Assembly: GCF_014805625.2 (NCBI RefSeq)
Contig: NW_023998464.1
Span: forward strand, 5,061,316 to 5,125,315
DNA length: 64,000 bases
Direction of reading: 5' to 3'
Origin: Glossina fuscipes
Lineage: Eukaryota; Arthropoda; Insecta; Diptera; Glossinidae
Part shown: in pieces, positions 52,101 through 62,457 of the stretch
How positions within the stretch are numbered: the stretch's first letter is position 1
Layout of the letters: each line of letters starts with the position of its first letter
Position numbers and translations under genes: made by a program
Notes under the pieces: generated by a model
What the model was told of the DNA's origin: nothing
Database searches by the model: none
Seen by the model: only the letters and a program-made list of their open reading frames with translations

Positions 52101-54164
52101 GTGAGCACAAAAAACAAAAATAAAAATAAACTGACACAGCACTATTGTGTTTTTAGTAAGTGAGTACGACAGAAAACAGAAATAAAATTAAAACAAAAAT
52201 AAATAAAAAAGAAGAAGAATGGAGCATGTCCTTGGATAAAATTTTCATTTTCAATTTGTACGACAAATTGATTATTTTTTTCAATGGCTGATTTCACTAT
52301 TTTTTTTTTTGCTCTTATTTTAACTTTTTGTTTTCTTCCCTTTCAATTACTGACAGCGTTTCGCTAAAAGAGACAGTTCTGCGTATATGATGTACAAGAT
52401 AAAAGAAAAAATAGAAATAAATAAATAAATTAAGAATAAATTAAGCAAATAAGCACAACGTTAAGGCGAAACTTGGAACTAACAGGAAAGTCTCTTCTGT
52501 TCGGTCGAATCTCTTTTCATCAACAGTTATCCGACGGGCTACATTCAATAACTATTGCACTTGATATATCGATTTGATATGTCCCACGCTGAATACATTT
52601 CATATGACATTTTTATTTAAATAATCCCCTGTATTACGCTTGGGTTTTTGGGCTATGGGCCATGGGCTATATTCTCTGTTACGACGTAGCTAATATTCAA
52701 AGTCTAATTCAAAGCTCCCACCTGGAGGCTCTTTCATTTAGAAGAATGGAAAAGTGATCGGTTTTGTGGGCCGAACTTGCGGATTGCTAACTTTATTTGA
52801 GACCTCAACAAACGGGCAAACTAGCGATAAATAGACAAAAGAACTGTCCTTTAAACATATATTGGAAATCCAGCCTAAGCTGTGCGGCTTTTGAAGCGCC
52901 TGTAGTCTTTTGGTAAGCACATGTAAAATTTTGGTAACCACATCTTTCTTTTCTAATGTGATCAATTACTTAGGGAACTTGCCCTATCCATGTGAGGTGA
53001 CAATAGCCAGAAAGAAGGGTGTGCGGTCATTTGGTAAGTCTTATGCCTTCTTCAGTTTAGTAATCGTTATAGCTACGACCATGTACGGTCCAACCGTGCT
53101 GAGATTTGTACTCGCGTAACACGTAGTAGTCGTCTTACCTCAGTTTCTGCGATTTCCTAAAAGCTTTCTAAGCTACTGTAAAATGAGATTCCGCGAGTAA
53201 ATCCCTGATAATGTGTTGAAGACAATACAAAAGTCACAATATTATAGACTAATTGTTAGCATCATTTACCACAGATAAGTTTCTCACCAAGTAAGTGAGG
53301 TTTTGCTGGCATGTTTTTATTCACAAATGCTTTTAGGTTTAGAATAAAATTAAACAAATCCTAGAACAAATGTCTATCCTAATTTTTTGGTGGTCCTGCA
53401 AGCTCGTCACAAAGAAAACATAGAGAAATATTCGATGTAAAGAAAAAGTCGATCTAATGGCGTTAGAAATAAAAAGACGAAATATCCTTTAAATAGTGAA
53501 TTAGGGAATTCTAATTTTAGAACTACGTTCAATACATCTAAATGGTTCTATAAGATCGTTTCAAAGAAATAAAAGATGCCCCTTTAGCTTTACATTCCAC
53601 TTGAAGATTTGTAAATCTCTCGTGTCGCAACTACATCAATATAGCGAACCAGATTGCAAAACGTAAAATAATTCTTCCTTTTAACTCTTACGAATACTGA
53701 GTAGTTACTTAAATTAAGCACATGTACGAGAAGAAAGCGTACATTCGTGGAACGCAGAGGATAAGCAAAATATTATGTATGAAACACTGTTCACTCTAAA
53801 GAAATTGTTTCAACTCCTATCTCTAAAAGTTCACTCAAAATGGGATTGGCTTCTGTGTATTAACTTCCTCTACCCGTATCAGTTCGGAACTTCTTAGCTA
53901 GTATAAGATAGCAAGACAAAAATTGATATTAAACAAATGTATTCTCAGGTCATACGGACGTCAACGATTTGTGATTTGTAATTACTTCCTAGCTTTTTGC
54001 ATATTTTTCTAGTACCGACAATTAAGCACTCCATAATCGAACGTGGCCCACCATTAAATGCTCTACCGCATTTCGGTCAATGTATTTATTCATATGTCTG
54101 TCTGGCAATTTTCTCAATTTTCTCAACTCTCTCAAAAATTATGAACTGTAGGTTGAACACAAGA
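49101..54164. other. AT-rich presumed CadN intron
   Basis: Long A or T runs (for example 49449-49461 and 51917-51933) and A/T-rich low complexity. No transposon, RNA or cadherin exon was recognised. Confidence 0.45.
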
Positions 54165-54265
54165 AACCAAGATGTACAGACGGGCGGACGGACGGACGGA
54201 CGGACAAACAAACTTAGATCGACTTAGAAAGTGACTCTGAAAAGGTTAGTATAATAAAAGGTATG
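54165..54265 (-). repeat. Dispersed dipteran repeat copy with (ggac)n expansion
   Basis: On the plus strand a cggacggacggacgga run (54184-54205) precedes 'agatcgacttagaaagtgac'. This is the reverse complement of the classic gtccgtcc/taagtcgatct module. Confidence 0.65.
54184..54205. repeat. (GGAC)n microsatellite
   Basis: About five GGAC units, which are an expansion of the gtcc motif native to the dispersed repeat that contains it. Confidence 0.9.
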
Positions 54266-56979
54266 TCTATCTCCAGCTCTCCTGCATGTTGAATACATCC
54301 GCACAAACTTAATATGCTCTTCTATCGTGGTGTAGGATGTAAAAATCTCGTTAACTGAAATGATAGCGTATGCTGCAACTACGAAACAAAATGCTTTAAA
54401 GTGTTTCTGCAAATAAAAACTGAACACTATAATTATAGTCAGTTCAGACGGATAGTAATACGCAGCATACATACACACAATACATAATATACGCGTACAT
54501 ATATGTACATATAAATACCTATATATATAACGCAATTGACTATTTACACTTTTACGCGACTAGCTTTATTATGAACTCTCATAGCACCACAGAGTCAGTT
54601 TTTCGAATATTACCTCTATTTTGTTTTGTTTAACTTTATAGCCCTGTTCCCTGCGCACATAATCACATGCAAGTATATATGTGCTCATGTACACGTTGAT
54701 GTTTAATAAGATTTTGATTGAAAATGACAAAATTTCACTTTGTCTATGTGTAAATAAAGGGAAAAAATTTACATAAAACCCTGCCGGCATATATCGGTAC
54801 ACAAAACAAACACTGGATAACCATTTGTGAATAATAAACGCAAACTGTAGTTGGAAATAGTTCTTGTGTAGATATAGAGCGTGCAAAAATATGCAAAAAT
54901 TAAAGAGGATAATGGTTGACATATATAAAAGAAAATTGGTAGAGTTAACTCGTATTGCTTTCAGCCGGCATCCGGGCATATATTTATGTATATGTATATG
55001 CGCACGATATTTGGCATGTTAGCATATATTGTTAATGCTATTGGAATGAAGTTCGTTGAATGAAAAGTAAACAAACCGTTTAATGGGAAATGTCATGAAG
55101 GAATAAAAACGAATATATTCGATTTGAAATTAGTTAGTCATCATTTCAAAAAAATTCTTCAGTAAATTAAAAGGAAATCAGTCCTCTGGAAGTTATAATT
55201 TATATACTTTTACTAGTACTTACATTCATAGTTATATTTGTGTACGTGTTCATGCCCAATTTTATATCCATATTCTTAATTACAAGCATATTCACGCTCC
55301 TGTTTAGGTTTAGGTTCAAGTTCATATTCACATTCATATGTTTGTTCATATTCATATTCACTACTACATACGTAATCATACGTGTGCTCTTATTCATAAT
55401 CATGTTTATATACACACAGGTGCTCATGCCCGTATTCATTTTTAATCATATTGATATTTAAATTTCTTACTCTTATGTACACTCCCGTTCATATTCATTG
55501 TCATATTTGTGTTCATATTTACATTTACATTCACAATCACAACGATATTCATTAATGATTATTTACATATTCATATTTATATACATATTCACAATTACAA
55601 TCACACTCATATCCTTGCTCACGTTCCTGCTTATGTTCATATCCACATTCATATTGCTGTCCCTATCCGTATTCATATACCTATTTCTAGTCCTATTTCT
55701 ATTACATTCCCGAGTCCTATTCCTATTCTTGATTCTCTTTCTATTCATATACGTCATTTTTAATCATACTGGTACTTGAATTCCTATTTCTAATTATGCT
55801 AATATTCATGCTTATATTCATGTTCACAATCATATTCATCCATGTTTATGTTCACATCCTTACCAACATTCGCATCCTTATTCATATTCATATTCCTATT
55901 CCTAATTGCGTTTCTATTTCATTTTCTATTCATACTGATATTTACGTTCGTGCGCGTATTCAAATGAACTTAACCCTATCCAAATAATGTAACACATGAG
56001 TACTTTTTAAAAACAGCAAAGAGTAGATGAAAGCGTTCTGAAATCTTCGACGTCTTTCTACTCTTTCTACTCTTCCCAGTTTTGGATTCCACTTACAGAT
56101 TTAAAAGTAAAACTTGCTTCCTTTTACATCTAATTTTTATGTTGAATGGTACGGATGGATGTTGAGAACCCCTTACCTCGGCACAAACAATAGCCTTATG
56201 TCCACGCTAAGCAAGATGTGCATTTGAGACTTTTAGCCACGTTCTTAGCTTGAGATGCTTTTGTGCGTTCACGGTTAACAATACCTATGTTCTATGTGCG
56301 GTCAAATAACCTAACACTTTCTAGTCGGTCTGAAACATATGTGAAATGCATTTTTAAAACCTGCTAACCATATGACTCCTTCTTTGAGGGCCATAAAAAT
56401 GTTTTCTTACTCTATTCCTTTCTCTTCCTATCTCTTGCATTTACTTGAAGTGCAACCGAAAAGTCGAAACAAGGACGTAGCTGCTTCAGCAAAATGCACC
56501 ATAACCAATGGAAGTCAAATCTTTAAATATTGCTTTCCATTAAATTGATTTGTACACTTCGCTAACTAATACAAATTTTATTTCACAGCGCAGTATGCTG
56601 TAACATGCTATTTCTTTTGAATTTATAGTGGTTAAAAGAGAACAAACAAGAAAAAAAAAAAACAGAGAAACATTTATGCAAAACTCTGGAGACAACGAAG
56701 CTAGAAAAAGTTTCTTTCATTTTTTCCACATTGTATTTGTCAGCGACATTTGTTGAAATACTTGTTTAGTTTTGCTAGTGATTTAAATGTTACGCTCAGA
56801 GAAAAAAAAACAAACGAAATTCAAGTTAAATTTGCATAAGCCCCTCTTTTGCAACATCAGCACTTAAGGAAAGTTTACACAAGCAGTGTAAAGCGATCAA
56901 AACTATATCCATACCGACCGTCGTGCCTTTTACTTTAATTCTAAGAAGACAATGTTATGTAAATAATAATAAACTGTAC
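54266..56979. other. Proximal part of the CadN intron downstream of the 56980-57169 exon
   Basis: It begins with the gtacag donor at 56979 and contains the hexanucleotide array at 55190-55962. The 136- and 103-codon minus-strand frames at 54569-54979 and 54224-54535 are rich in Phe, Ile, Tyr and Leu and look like chance products of AT-rich DNA. Confidence 0.5.
55190..55962. repeat. Diverged hexanucleotide (TTCATA)n array
   Basis: About 770 bp are built from variants of TTCATA/CATATT with six-base periodicity, including many 'attcatattcatattc' type runs. A larger-scale repeat is also visible: 'atttttaatcatattg' at 55437 recurs as 'atttttaatcatactg' at 55755, about 318 bp apart. The hexamer lacks stops in most frames, which explains the spurious FI/HI-rich plus-strand frames and MN-rich minus-strand frames here. 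Confidence 0.9.
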
Positions 56980-57169
56980 CTGAATTTGGTTGGCCGTTGC
57001 TATTGGGACGTGCTGAAGGGGCACCGTCTCGGGCCTCCACTTCCAAGGCATATGCTCCTTTTTTCTCTCTATCGAAAACGGTTTTGGTGAATATTTCGCC
57101 GCTTTGTAAATTAATTTCGAAAAATTCTTTGCCTTCATTACGTGGTGAGTCTACAATGTAGTAATAAAC
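56980..57169 (-). CDS. CadN: N-cadherin internal exon (cadherin repeat), partial gene
   Basis: This is the next exon after the one at 59716-59898. It encodes about 63 residues of one cadherin repeat: VYYYIVDSPRNEGKEFF, then INLQSGEIFTKTVFDREKK, then YALEVEARDGAPSARPN. The LDRE-like motif appears as FDRE, and the repeat ends with the calcium motif EARDG, as cadherin repeats do. The acceptor is acactttacag before GTTTATTAC, and the donor is AATTCAG followed by gtacag. The length is 190 nt, so it leaves in phase 1. An open frame on the same strand at 56941-57138 is a shadow in the wrong frame. The following exon, which should begin the next repeat with an NDNPP motif, was not found in 1-56979. 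Together the two exons complete one repeat boundary, which shows both belong to the same transcript. Confidence 0.92.
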
Positions 57170-59715
57170 CTGTAAAGTGTATAAAGAAAAAGTCTAAAAT
57201 AAGATTGAAATATAAAAAGGCAGAAGGTTTATCATATGCACTCAGAAAAGAGCACTCGTCCAACACAATAAACGGTAGTCCTTGTAAGATTATTAAAAAA
57301 AAAATAAATAAATAAATAAAAACCTTAATATTTAAGTAAAAGAAAATGTTACATGAGAAAGGGGAGAACCTTCCTTAATCCTTCTGCCTCCCTCTTGAGA
57401 AGCTAATTATTCTGACTTATTACAACTTCTTTACTACTGTAGTGCTTATTTAACACTACAATTTTCCTTGTGGTTGTAGGTACCGCAGTACTCTTCTTAA
57501 TACCGTTTCGATTTTTCTTTTCAATTCTCCTTCTTAAGCTTAAGCATAATAATTTTCAATCAGTTTTCACTGAATTTAATTATTTGAGGTAAGAGAGAAA
57601 TTGTTCAAATATATTTCAGAAATGTGAAGAGTATTCAGGGAAACTGATGTGCATTAAGCTTAAAAGAAAAGAAACTAAAGACAAAGAAGAAAATTAAAAT
57701 AAAGAAATAAAAAAACAAACTCACACCGCTTTTCAACACATTTCTTGAACATTCGTTCACTAACATTTTAAGAGCACTTCATAGTTTTTAAACATCGTTT
57801 CCAAGGTCTTGTAGATTTATTTATTTATTAAAAAGTTTTCTCGCTTTCAGTGCTCTCAGTTCTATAAGCCTGTTCATGAAAATAATGCTCACGTGGCAAT
57901 CTTGGCATTTCCAATGAAATTTAAAAAAAAAAATTATTCTTGTAAAATGAAGCAAGTGATTTAAGATAAGGAAAATCATAGAAAGGCGCTTTAATTAAAT
58001 TCCGTGGCAAGAAGTGCCGAACATCGGTCTCAATATTTCTACACCAAGCGTCGGTGCGAAATCACATCGTATTATGCACATACATTTATGGTATAAATAA
58101 AATTAAAATCAGAGCGAGCCCTCTATGTTACTTTCCTTCTTTTCTCTTGTCTGAGAGACGTTTTCTTGCAACTCATAGAACAACTTTAAATATCGTTGAA
58201 ATTTTCTGGCTTATTTGCTTAAATGGAAACAACTGACGCATCACCAGCTATTTGGTCAGTCTTTAACTTCTTTCTTCTTTCATATATGGAGAACAAGTCC
58301 GTTTCAAGATGCAAGAATACCATGATTTCTTATGCGAAATGATTTGTCATGCAAAATGAATATTGAAAATGAATTTCCGCGAGGTTTGTAGACCACGGGT
58401 TTTTGCAGACCTCAGATCGAATTGCTAGCTACACTTCAATAAAAGACATTTGAACTGCATTGGAAATATTTCATTTCATTTTCGAAATACGCTGCCGTTG
58501 CACTCCATCGAACTTCAGGCGATTTCAACCTGGTATCTATCTTATCATAGGAACAATTGTAGATATTTCGAGTATCATTTTAAGAATCAAAGCACGTATA
58601 ACACGCTACAAGTTACTGATTGAAACAAGAAACGACGAACTGAAGACAATACGTCTGGATTAAGATACTCTAGTACAATGTCGCTAAAGCTTCGGTATTT
58701 CTAATGTGGCGACGGCCGTCAGTACGTTCAACAATTAAATTATTATACGACGTTCGCCTTTATGTGAAAGATTTTGCTCTACTGATCGACTCAATTTCAT
58801 CATTCGCTACTGGTAGTGTTTTTCAGCAAAGATTTCGTTAGCTTAGAGCACTTAATTTCACTACATACCCAGCAGATAGTTGCAAATGTGGGCGCTTTTT
58901 TAGCACACCGGCTGGCCATTTTTGAACGTCGGTTGCGGTTCTGCAGGATATTTTTTCAAATTAAAACGAGATACGCACGCCCACCATAAAAGACATTTTC
59001 TTGCTTGCAAATAATTCGAGAAAGCTTGCAAAAAATAACGTTATTTCCACTAGAGTTTGCAGATACTGGTGTCGTGCAAAGACAAATTGAAAGACATATC
59101 CTTTCTTCAATTCCTTTCTCGCCGTTTTCACAACCAATATTTCAAAGAGAATGTTAATGCTTTTTAACCGGCAAGCACAAAACATCTTAGTCGCGGCATA
59201 TCAGAGAGTAAACCTTCTCTTCAATTAAATTACTGTCACTTGCTTGGCAACCTTTGACTTGCACTTATCGTTGATTCTTCTTAAGAAAAAATTGCCATTG
59301 GTAGACTATATTAAGCGAGCTCACAAATAATAAATTGTGGCTTTTCAAATCTGGTCTGATCTTTCGCAAAATCAACACCAGTTATTTTTCGATGTTAAAT
59401 CTTAGCGTAAAGGTAAACTCACAGATAGTGGGTTTAAGGCAACGAATTTTTGGATGCGAATATTATCCCTATTTACGATAAACAACCGCATAAATAAAAC
59501 GACCAGAACGTACCCCTCAGTGAACGAAAGCCGACTTATTCTTCCAAACGGATTACTTAGCGTTGCATTCCAAGCCACCTAACACCTAAAACCTAACAGC
59601 GTACGTATCTTTTTCATTATTTTTTCCCATCTTTTCCTGTTCTCTTGCTCTGCCCTTTCATCCTTAACTTTCAAATGAATGTTGTTTAGCTCTCAGCTAG
59701 GGTTAATTTGCTTAC
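57170..59715 (-). other. Intron between the two CadN exons
   Basis: A 2.5-kb intron bounded by a gtaagc donor and a tttacag acceptor on the minus strand. It holds an A-rich (taaa)n tract near 57296-57321 and several A/T runs. I see no alternative cadherin exon and no transposon I can name in it. Fly CadN genes are known to use mutually exclusive exons elsewhere; nothing here looks like a duplicate of either neighbour. Confidence 0.8.
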
Positions 59716-59898
59716 CTGATTATTTGGAAATGTGCCATCTTTATCAATGGCATTCACTTGAGTTACTTTGGTGCCAATAGGTTCGCCTTCCAAAACCGTT
59801 TCCTGTTCACGTTCAGTAAATAAAGGTATCTCGTCATTAACATCTTCTAGCATAATGTAAACCGTTGCTTCCGAAGCCAGTTGCTGGGCACCGTTGTT
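59716..59898 (-). CDS. CadN: N-cadherin internal exon (cadherin repeat junction), partial gene
   Basis: This exon encodes 61 residues of the extracellular region of a classical-type insect N-cadherin, a calcium-dependent homophilic adhesion protein of neurons and embryonic tissue. The translation begins NNGAQQLASEATVYIMLEDV and contains the inter-repeat calcium motif DVNDEIPLF (variant of DxNDNxPxF). It then starts the next repeat with VLEGEPIGTKV and ends DKDGTFPNNQ. On the minus strand the acceptor is tactactttcag before AACAACGG, and the donor is CAG followed by gtaagc. The length of 183 nt is a multiple of three, with phase 0 at both ends, so it joins in frame to the exon at 56980-57169. 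Naming it CadN rather than the paralogue CadN2 rests on remembered near-identity to Drosophila CadN. Membership of the N-cadherin family is secure. The upstream exon is not in the window. Confidence 0.92.
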
Positions 59899-59939
59899 CT
59901 GAAAGTAGTAAATATAAGCAAATTTTATTGGCAACACTT

Positions 59940-59941
<2 letters not shown>

Positions 59942-59981
<40 letters not shown>
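59942..59981. repeat. (TC)n microsatellite beside a CadN exon
   Basis: A TC run of over 30 bases with one G interruption. On the coding (minus) strand it is a GA run ending about 40 bases upstream of the 59898 acceptor. Confidence 0.95.
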
Positions 59982-60727
59982 GAAATTTATTAAATCAAAA
60001 ATATTTTCATTTCCTATATGACATAAAAATTATTATTTATAATATCTGAAAATGAAATTTTCAATTAAACCCTTAATAAAATGTTGTAAATTTACTTTTC
60101 ATTACAATTGATTTAATATTTACGCCAAGTGGTCAGGATTTATAATCAAAATGTGAGGTTTGCAATCAAAAATATTTTAAACTAAATAAACTATGCGTGG
60201 GAAACTAATTAATACATAGAAACAATATTTTAACAGCGTTTCGTTTTAATTGAAATGATTTTATGGTTTAAACACTAATTGCTACGCATAAGTTTAATTA
60301 TCATATTAGAAAAACTAGTTGCGAACTTTTTTCAAACAATTAATAAAATTGTTTTAGTTTTAAAGCGAATTTCGGATAACGTTCACATACTTTCTGCCGC
60401 ATTGCGTCATATAAACGGGTCAAGTGTCTAATAAATTCTTGCAGTCCCATTTCAATCTATTAAAGGCGTTTTCCCCAAGTCACGCCCATTTTTAAGTTCA
60501 GTTAATCCATTAAAATCCATTATAAACTTGAATGTTTTGTGTTAATATTTAAATCACTACTTGATGGCTGCTTGATGCCTACTTGTGGATGTGCCAAATA
60601 GAGCACAAATGTAACTGAATATTTGCAATGATATATTTTGTGCAATTAATAACAGGTATCTATATATGAAACCGAAGGTTGTGTACAGAAAACACATTTT
60701 TATTGCATGAAAATGTTAAAAAGTATA

Positions 60728-61100
60728 TTATTCGAAGTACTGATTATCGCCAGCTAAGTATATTTCCCACTCGTCCGAGAACTTGTGGATGGCATGTCGA
60801 AAAATTTTTACTTTTTTGAGGCGAAGCATTCATCGATCCATTTTTGTATGTTCTCATACGAAGAGCTCAGCGTGCTGCGCAGCATATGCATGTACCGTGG
60901 ATGCAAGCAAGTGATAATCGTAAGAACTCAAGTTTGATGAGTAAGCCGCATGACTTTGCGCTGTCCACTTAAGCGCCTTCAACATATCCTCGCTTTTGCT
61001 ATTTGGATAACGGATGGTAGACGGCCGTCATATAAAAAAACCATCCACCAACCTTGCAGTCGATGCGATTGTAACGCCTGTCCATGAATTCTTACGCCTG
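60728..61100 (-). pseudogene. Mariner transposase C-terminal remnant
   Basis: On the minus strand the frame ends HKFSDEWEIYLAGDNQYFE-stop at 60728, matching the mariner C-terminus (GIHKLPxRWxKxVxxDGxYFE). Upstream it reads LKALKWTAQSHAAYSSNLSS and then YDYHLLAS. These correspond to LxxLxWEVLPHPPYSPDLAP and SDYHLF, the segment with the third catalytic Asp. YDGRLPSVIQIAKAR, in another frame, corresponds to the second-Asp segment DNARPHxA. Frameshifts near 60990 and elsewhere break it. The N-terminal half and terminal inverted repeats were not recognised. It lies in the intron upstream of the CadN exon at 59716. Confidence 0.78.
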
Positions 61101-62058
61101 AGACTCTTAAAATACTTTCACTTTTCGTACACAATTACGATACGACACACAAATTAACAGTCGTCTCGGCGAGTGCGAGCGCAACATTTTCGTTGTTCGA
61201 AAAAGCATTTTTGCATTGCGATATGATTCGTTATTACGACTATTTATTGTTTCCGAATGTCCAAACTATAAGAAACAAACGACTTCAGACATTTATGTCC
61301 ACTACACGTAATCGCTATCTAAATGGGCGAATTTCCCTTTCACATTTACATACCTAGTACAAATTTTATCTGCAAAAAGTCAATAAATAGTTCTCCATCA
61401 TGATTAAGGCAAAATAATTTGAACTTATTCGGTGAGCAAATCTAAGCGATTTGGCATCCATTGAAGGCAATTAGAGTGGAATAATTATGAGTAAAACAAA
61501 TCCAATGTAAATAAGAAGTCAACACTGATAACGAAAGTTAGAAACAAGCGTCTCACATCCCGTCATCTAAAGTAAGTTAATCATCAAACGGTATTGATTC
61601 AATGTTTAATATGAGGATGACAGCGAACTCCTTTGTCTTAAAAAGCAAAAAGTGACTTGCACTTGGGAGAGAAAATATATGTGCTCCACTTTTTAAAGTT
61701 TTTCTTTGCAATCCTCGAAAATCGTCCTTAGTTAATGTGGAATTATCTTTGTGCACATAATTTGGGAATTCAGTAGAAATAAAACGCAATAAAAAAATGA
61801 TAAAATAAATATTTCTGTTAGAAAAAAAAGAAAAAAAAAAAACAACACTACAGCGTCGTGAAAAGTGCTTGGATAACCAAACAGCAAAAAATAGTTTAAA
61901 TAGTTTAAAAAAGAGTGCAGGTCTTCCGAAAAGAACTGATTACATTGGCATTTGGCAAAAAACAAGCATTACAGTGATGTGAAACAGTCAGCGGCCAATT
62001 AGCGGGATACGCTTATGAACGGCCCAGCTTTGTATAAATATATTATTACATATACATT

Positions 62059-62062
62059 ATAT
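62059..62062. repeat. Target-site duplication, left copy (ATAT)
   Basis: Matches 62454-62457 immediately after the LTR. The local sequence is AT-rich, so a chance match is possible but unlikely given the precise termini. Confidence 0.7.
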
Positions 62063-62453
62063 TGTTACGGAAATTCCACATCCAGTTCATTCCAACTAAC
62101 TGATTTTCCCAAATAATGAATTCCCTAGAGAGGGAAGACCCAAGTGCGCGGCGCGTCATGCGCCTGCTGGTCGAGGAAAACGATTGGCGGGAAAGCAGGT
62201 TGACGGATTAAAGATGAAACCATGAACTTAGATAATAATAACATGCTTGTAAAAATGTATATACACAGACTCTCTGCGAACGACAGAGTCAGTCGGACGA
62301 GAACATTTGAGTCGAAAAGGAATATTAGAGTTGTGAAGTCGAGAGTATTGCCAAAAGAAAATGTAAATAGAGAAAGAAAAAAAATTTCTCTTAAAAAGAA
62401 TATCCACGATCTAGTGATACGAACCGTATCCGAGAAAAGCGAATTTCGTAACA
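62063..62453. mobile_element. Solo LTR of a Ty3/gypsy-type retrotransposon with ATAT target duplication
   Basis: The segment starts TGTTACGGAAATTC and ends GAATTTCGTAACA. These are terminal inverted repeats that match over 13 bases with one extra G in the first. It is flanked on both sides by the 4-bp direct repeat ATAT (62059-62062 and 62454-62457). TG...CA termini, a length of 391 bp and a 4-bp duplication fit an LTR. An ATAT-rich target is known for some insect Ty3/gypsy elements. No internal retroviral genes flank it, so it is a solo LTR left by LTR-LTR recombination. The open frames across it on both strands (62125-62526 minus, 62222-62587 plus) overlap the LTR and look fortuitous. Orientation is not determined. 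Confidence 0.85.
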
Positions 62454-62457
62454 ATAT
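62454..62457. repeat. Target-site duplication, right copy (ATAT)
   Basis: Immediately follows the CGTAACA terminus of the solo LTR and matches 62059-62062. Confidence 0.7.

Noticed and set aside
54569..54979. 136-codon hydrophobic minus-strand frame resembling a membrane protein
   Set aside because: The Phe/Ile/Tyr/Leu richness follows from AT-rich codons, with no ordered membrane segments or signal-peptide pattern.
55200..55987. Methionine/asparagine-rich and isoleucine/histidine-rich frames
   Set aside because: They are produced by the TTCATA hexamer array, which lacks stops in most frames.
56941..57138. 65-codon minus-strand frame over the CadN exon
   Set aside because: Wrong frame. The cadherin reading frame with matching splice sites explains this DNA.
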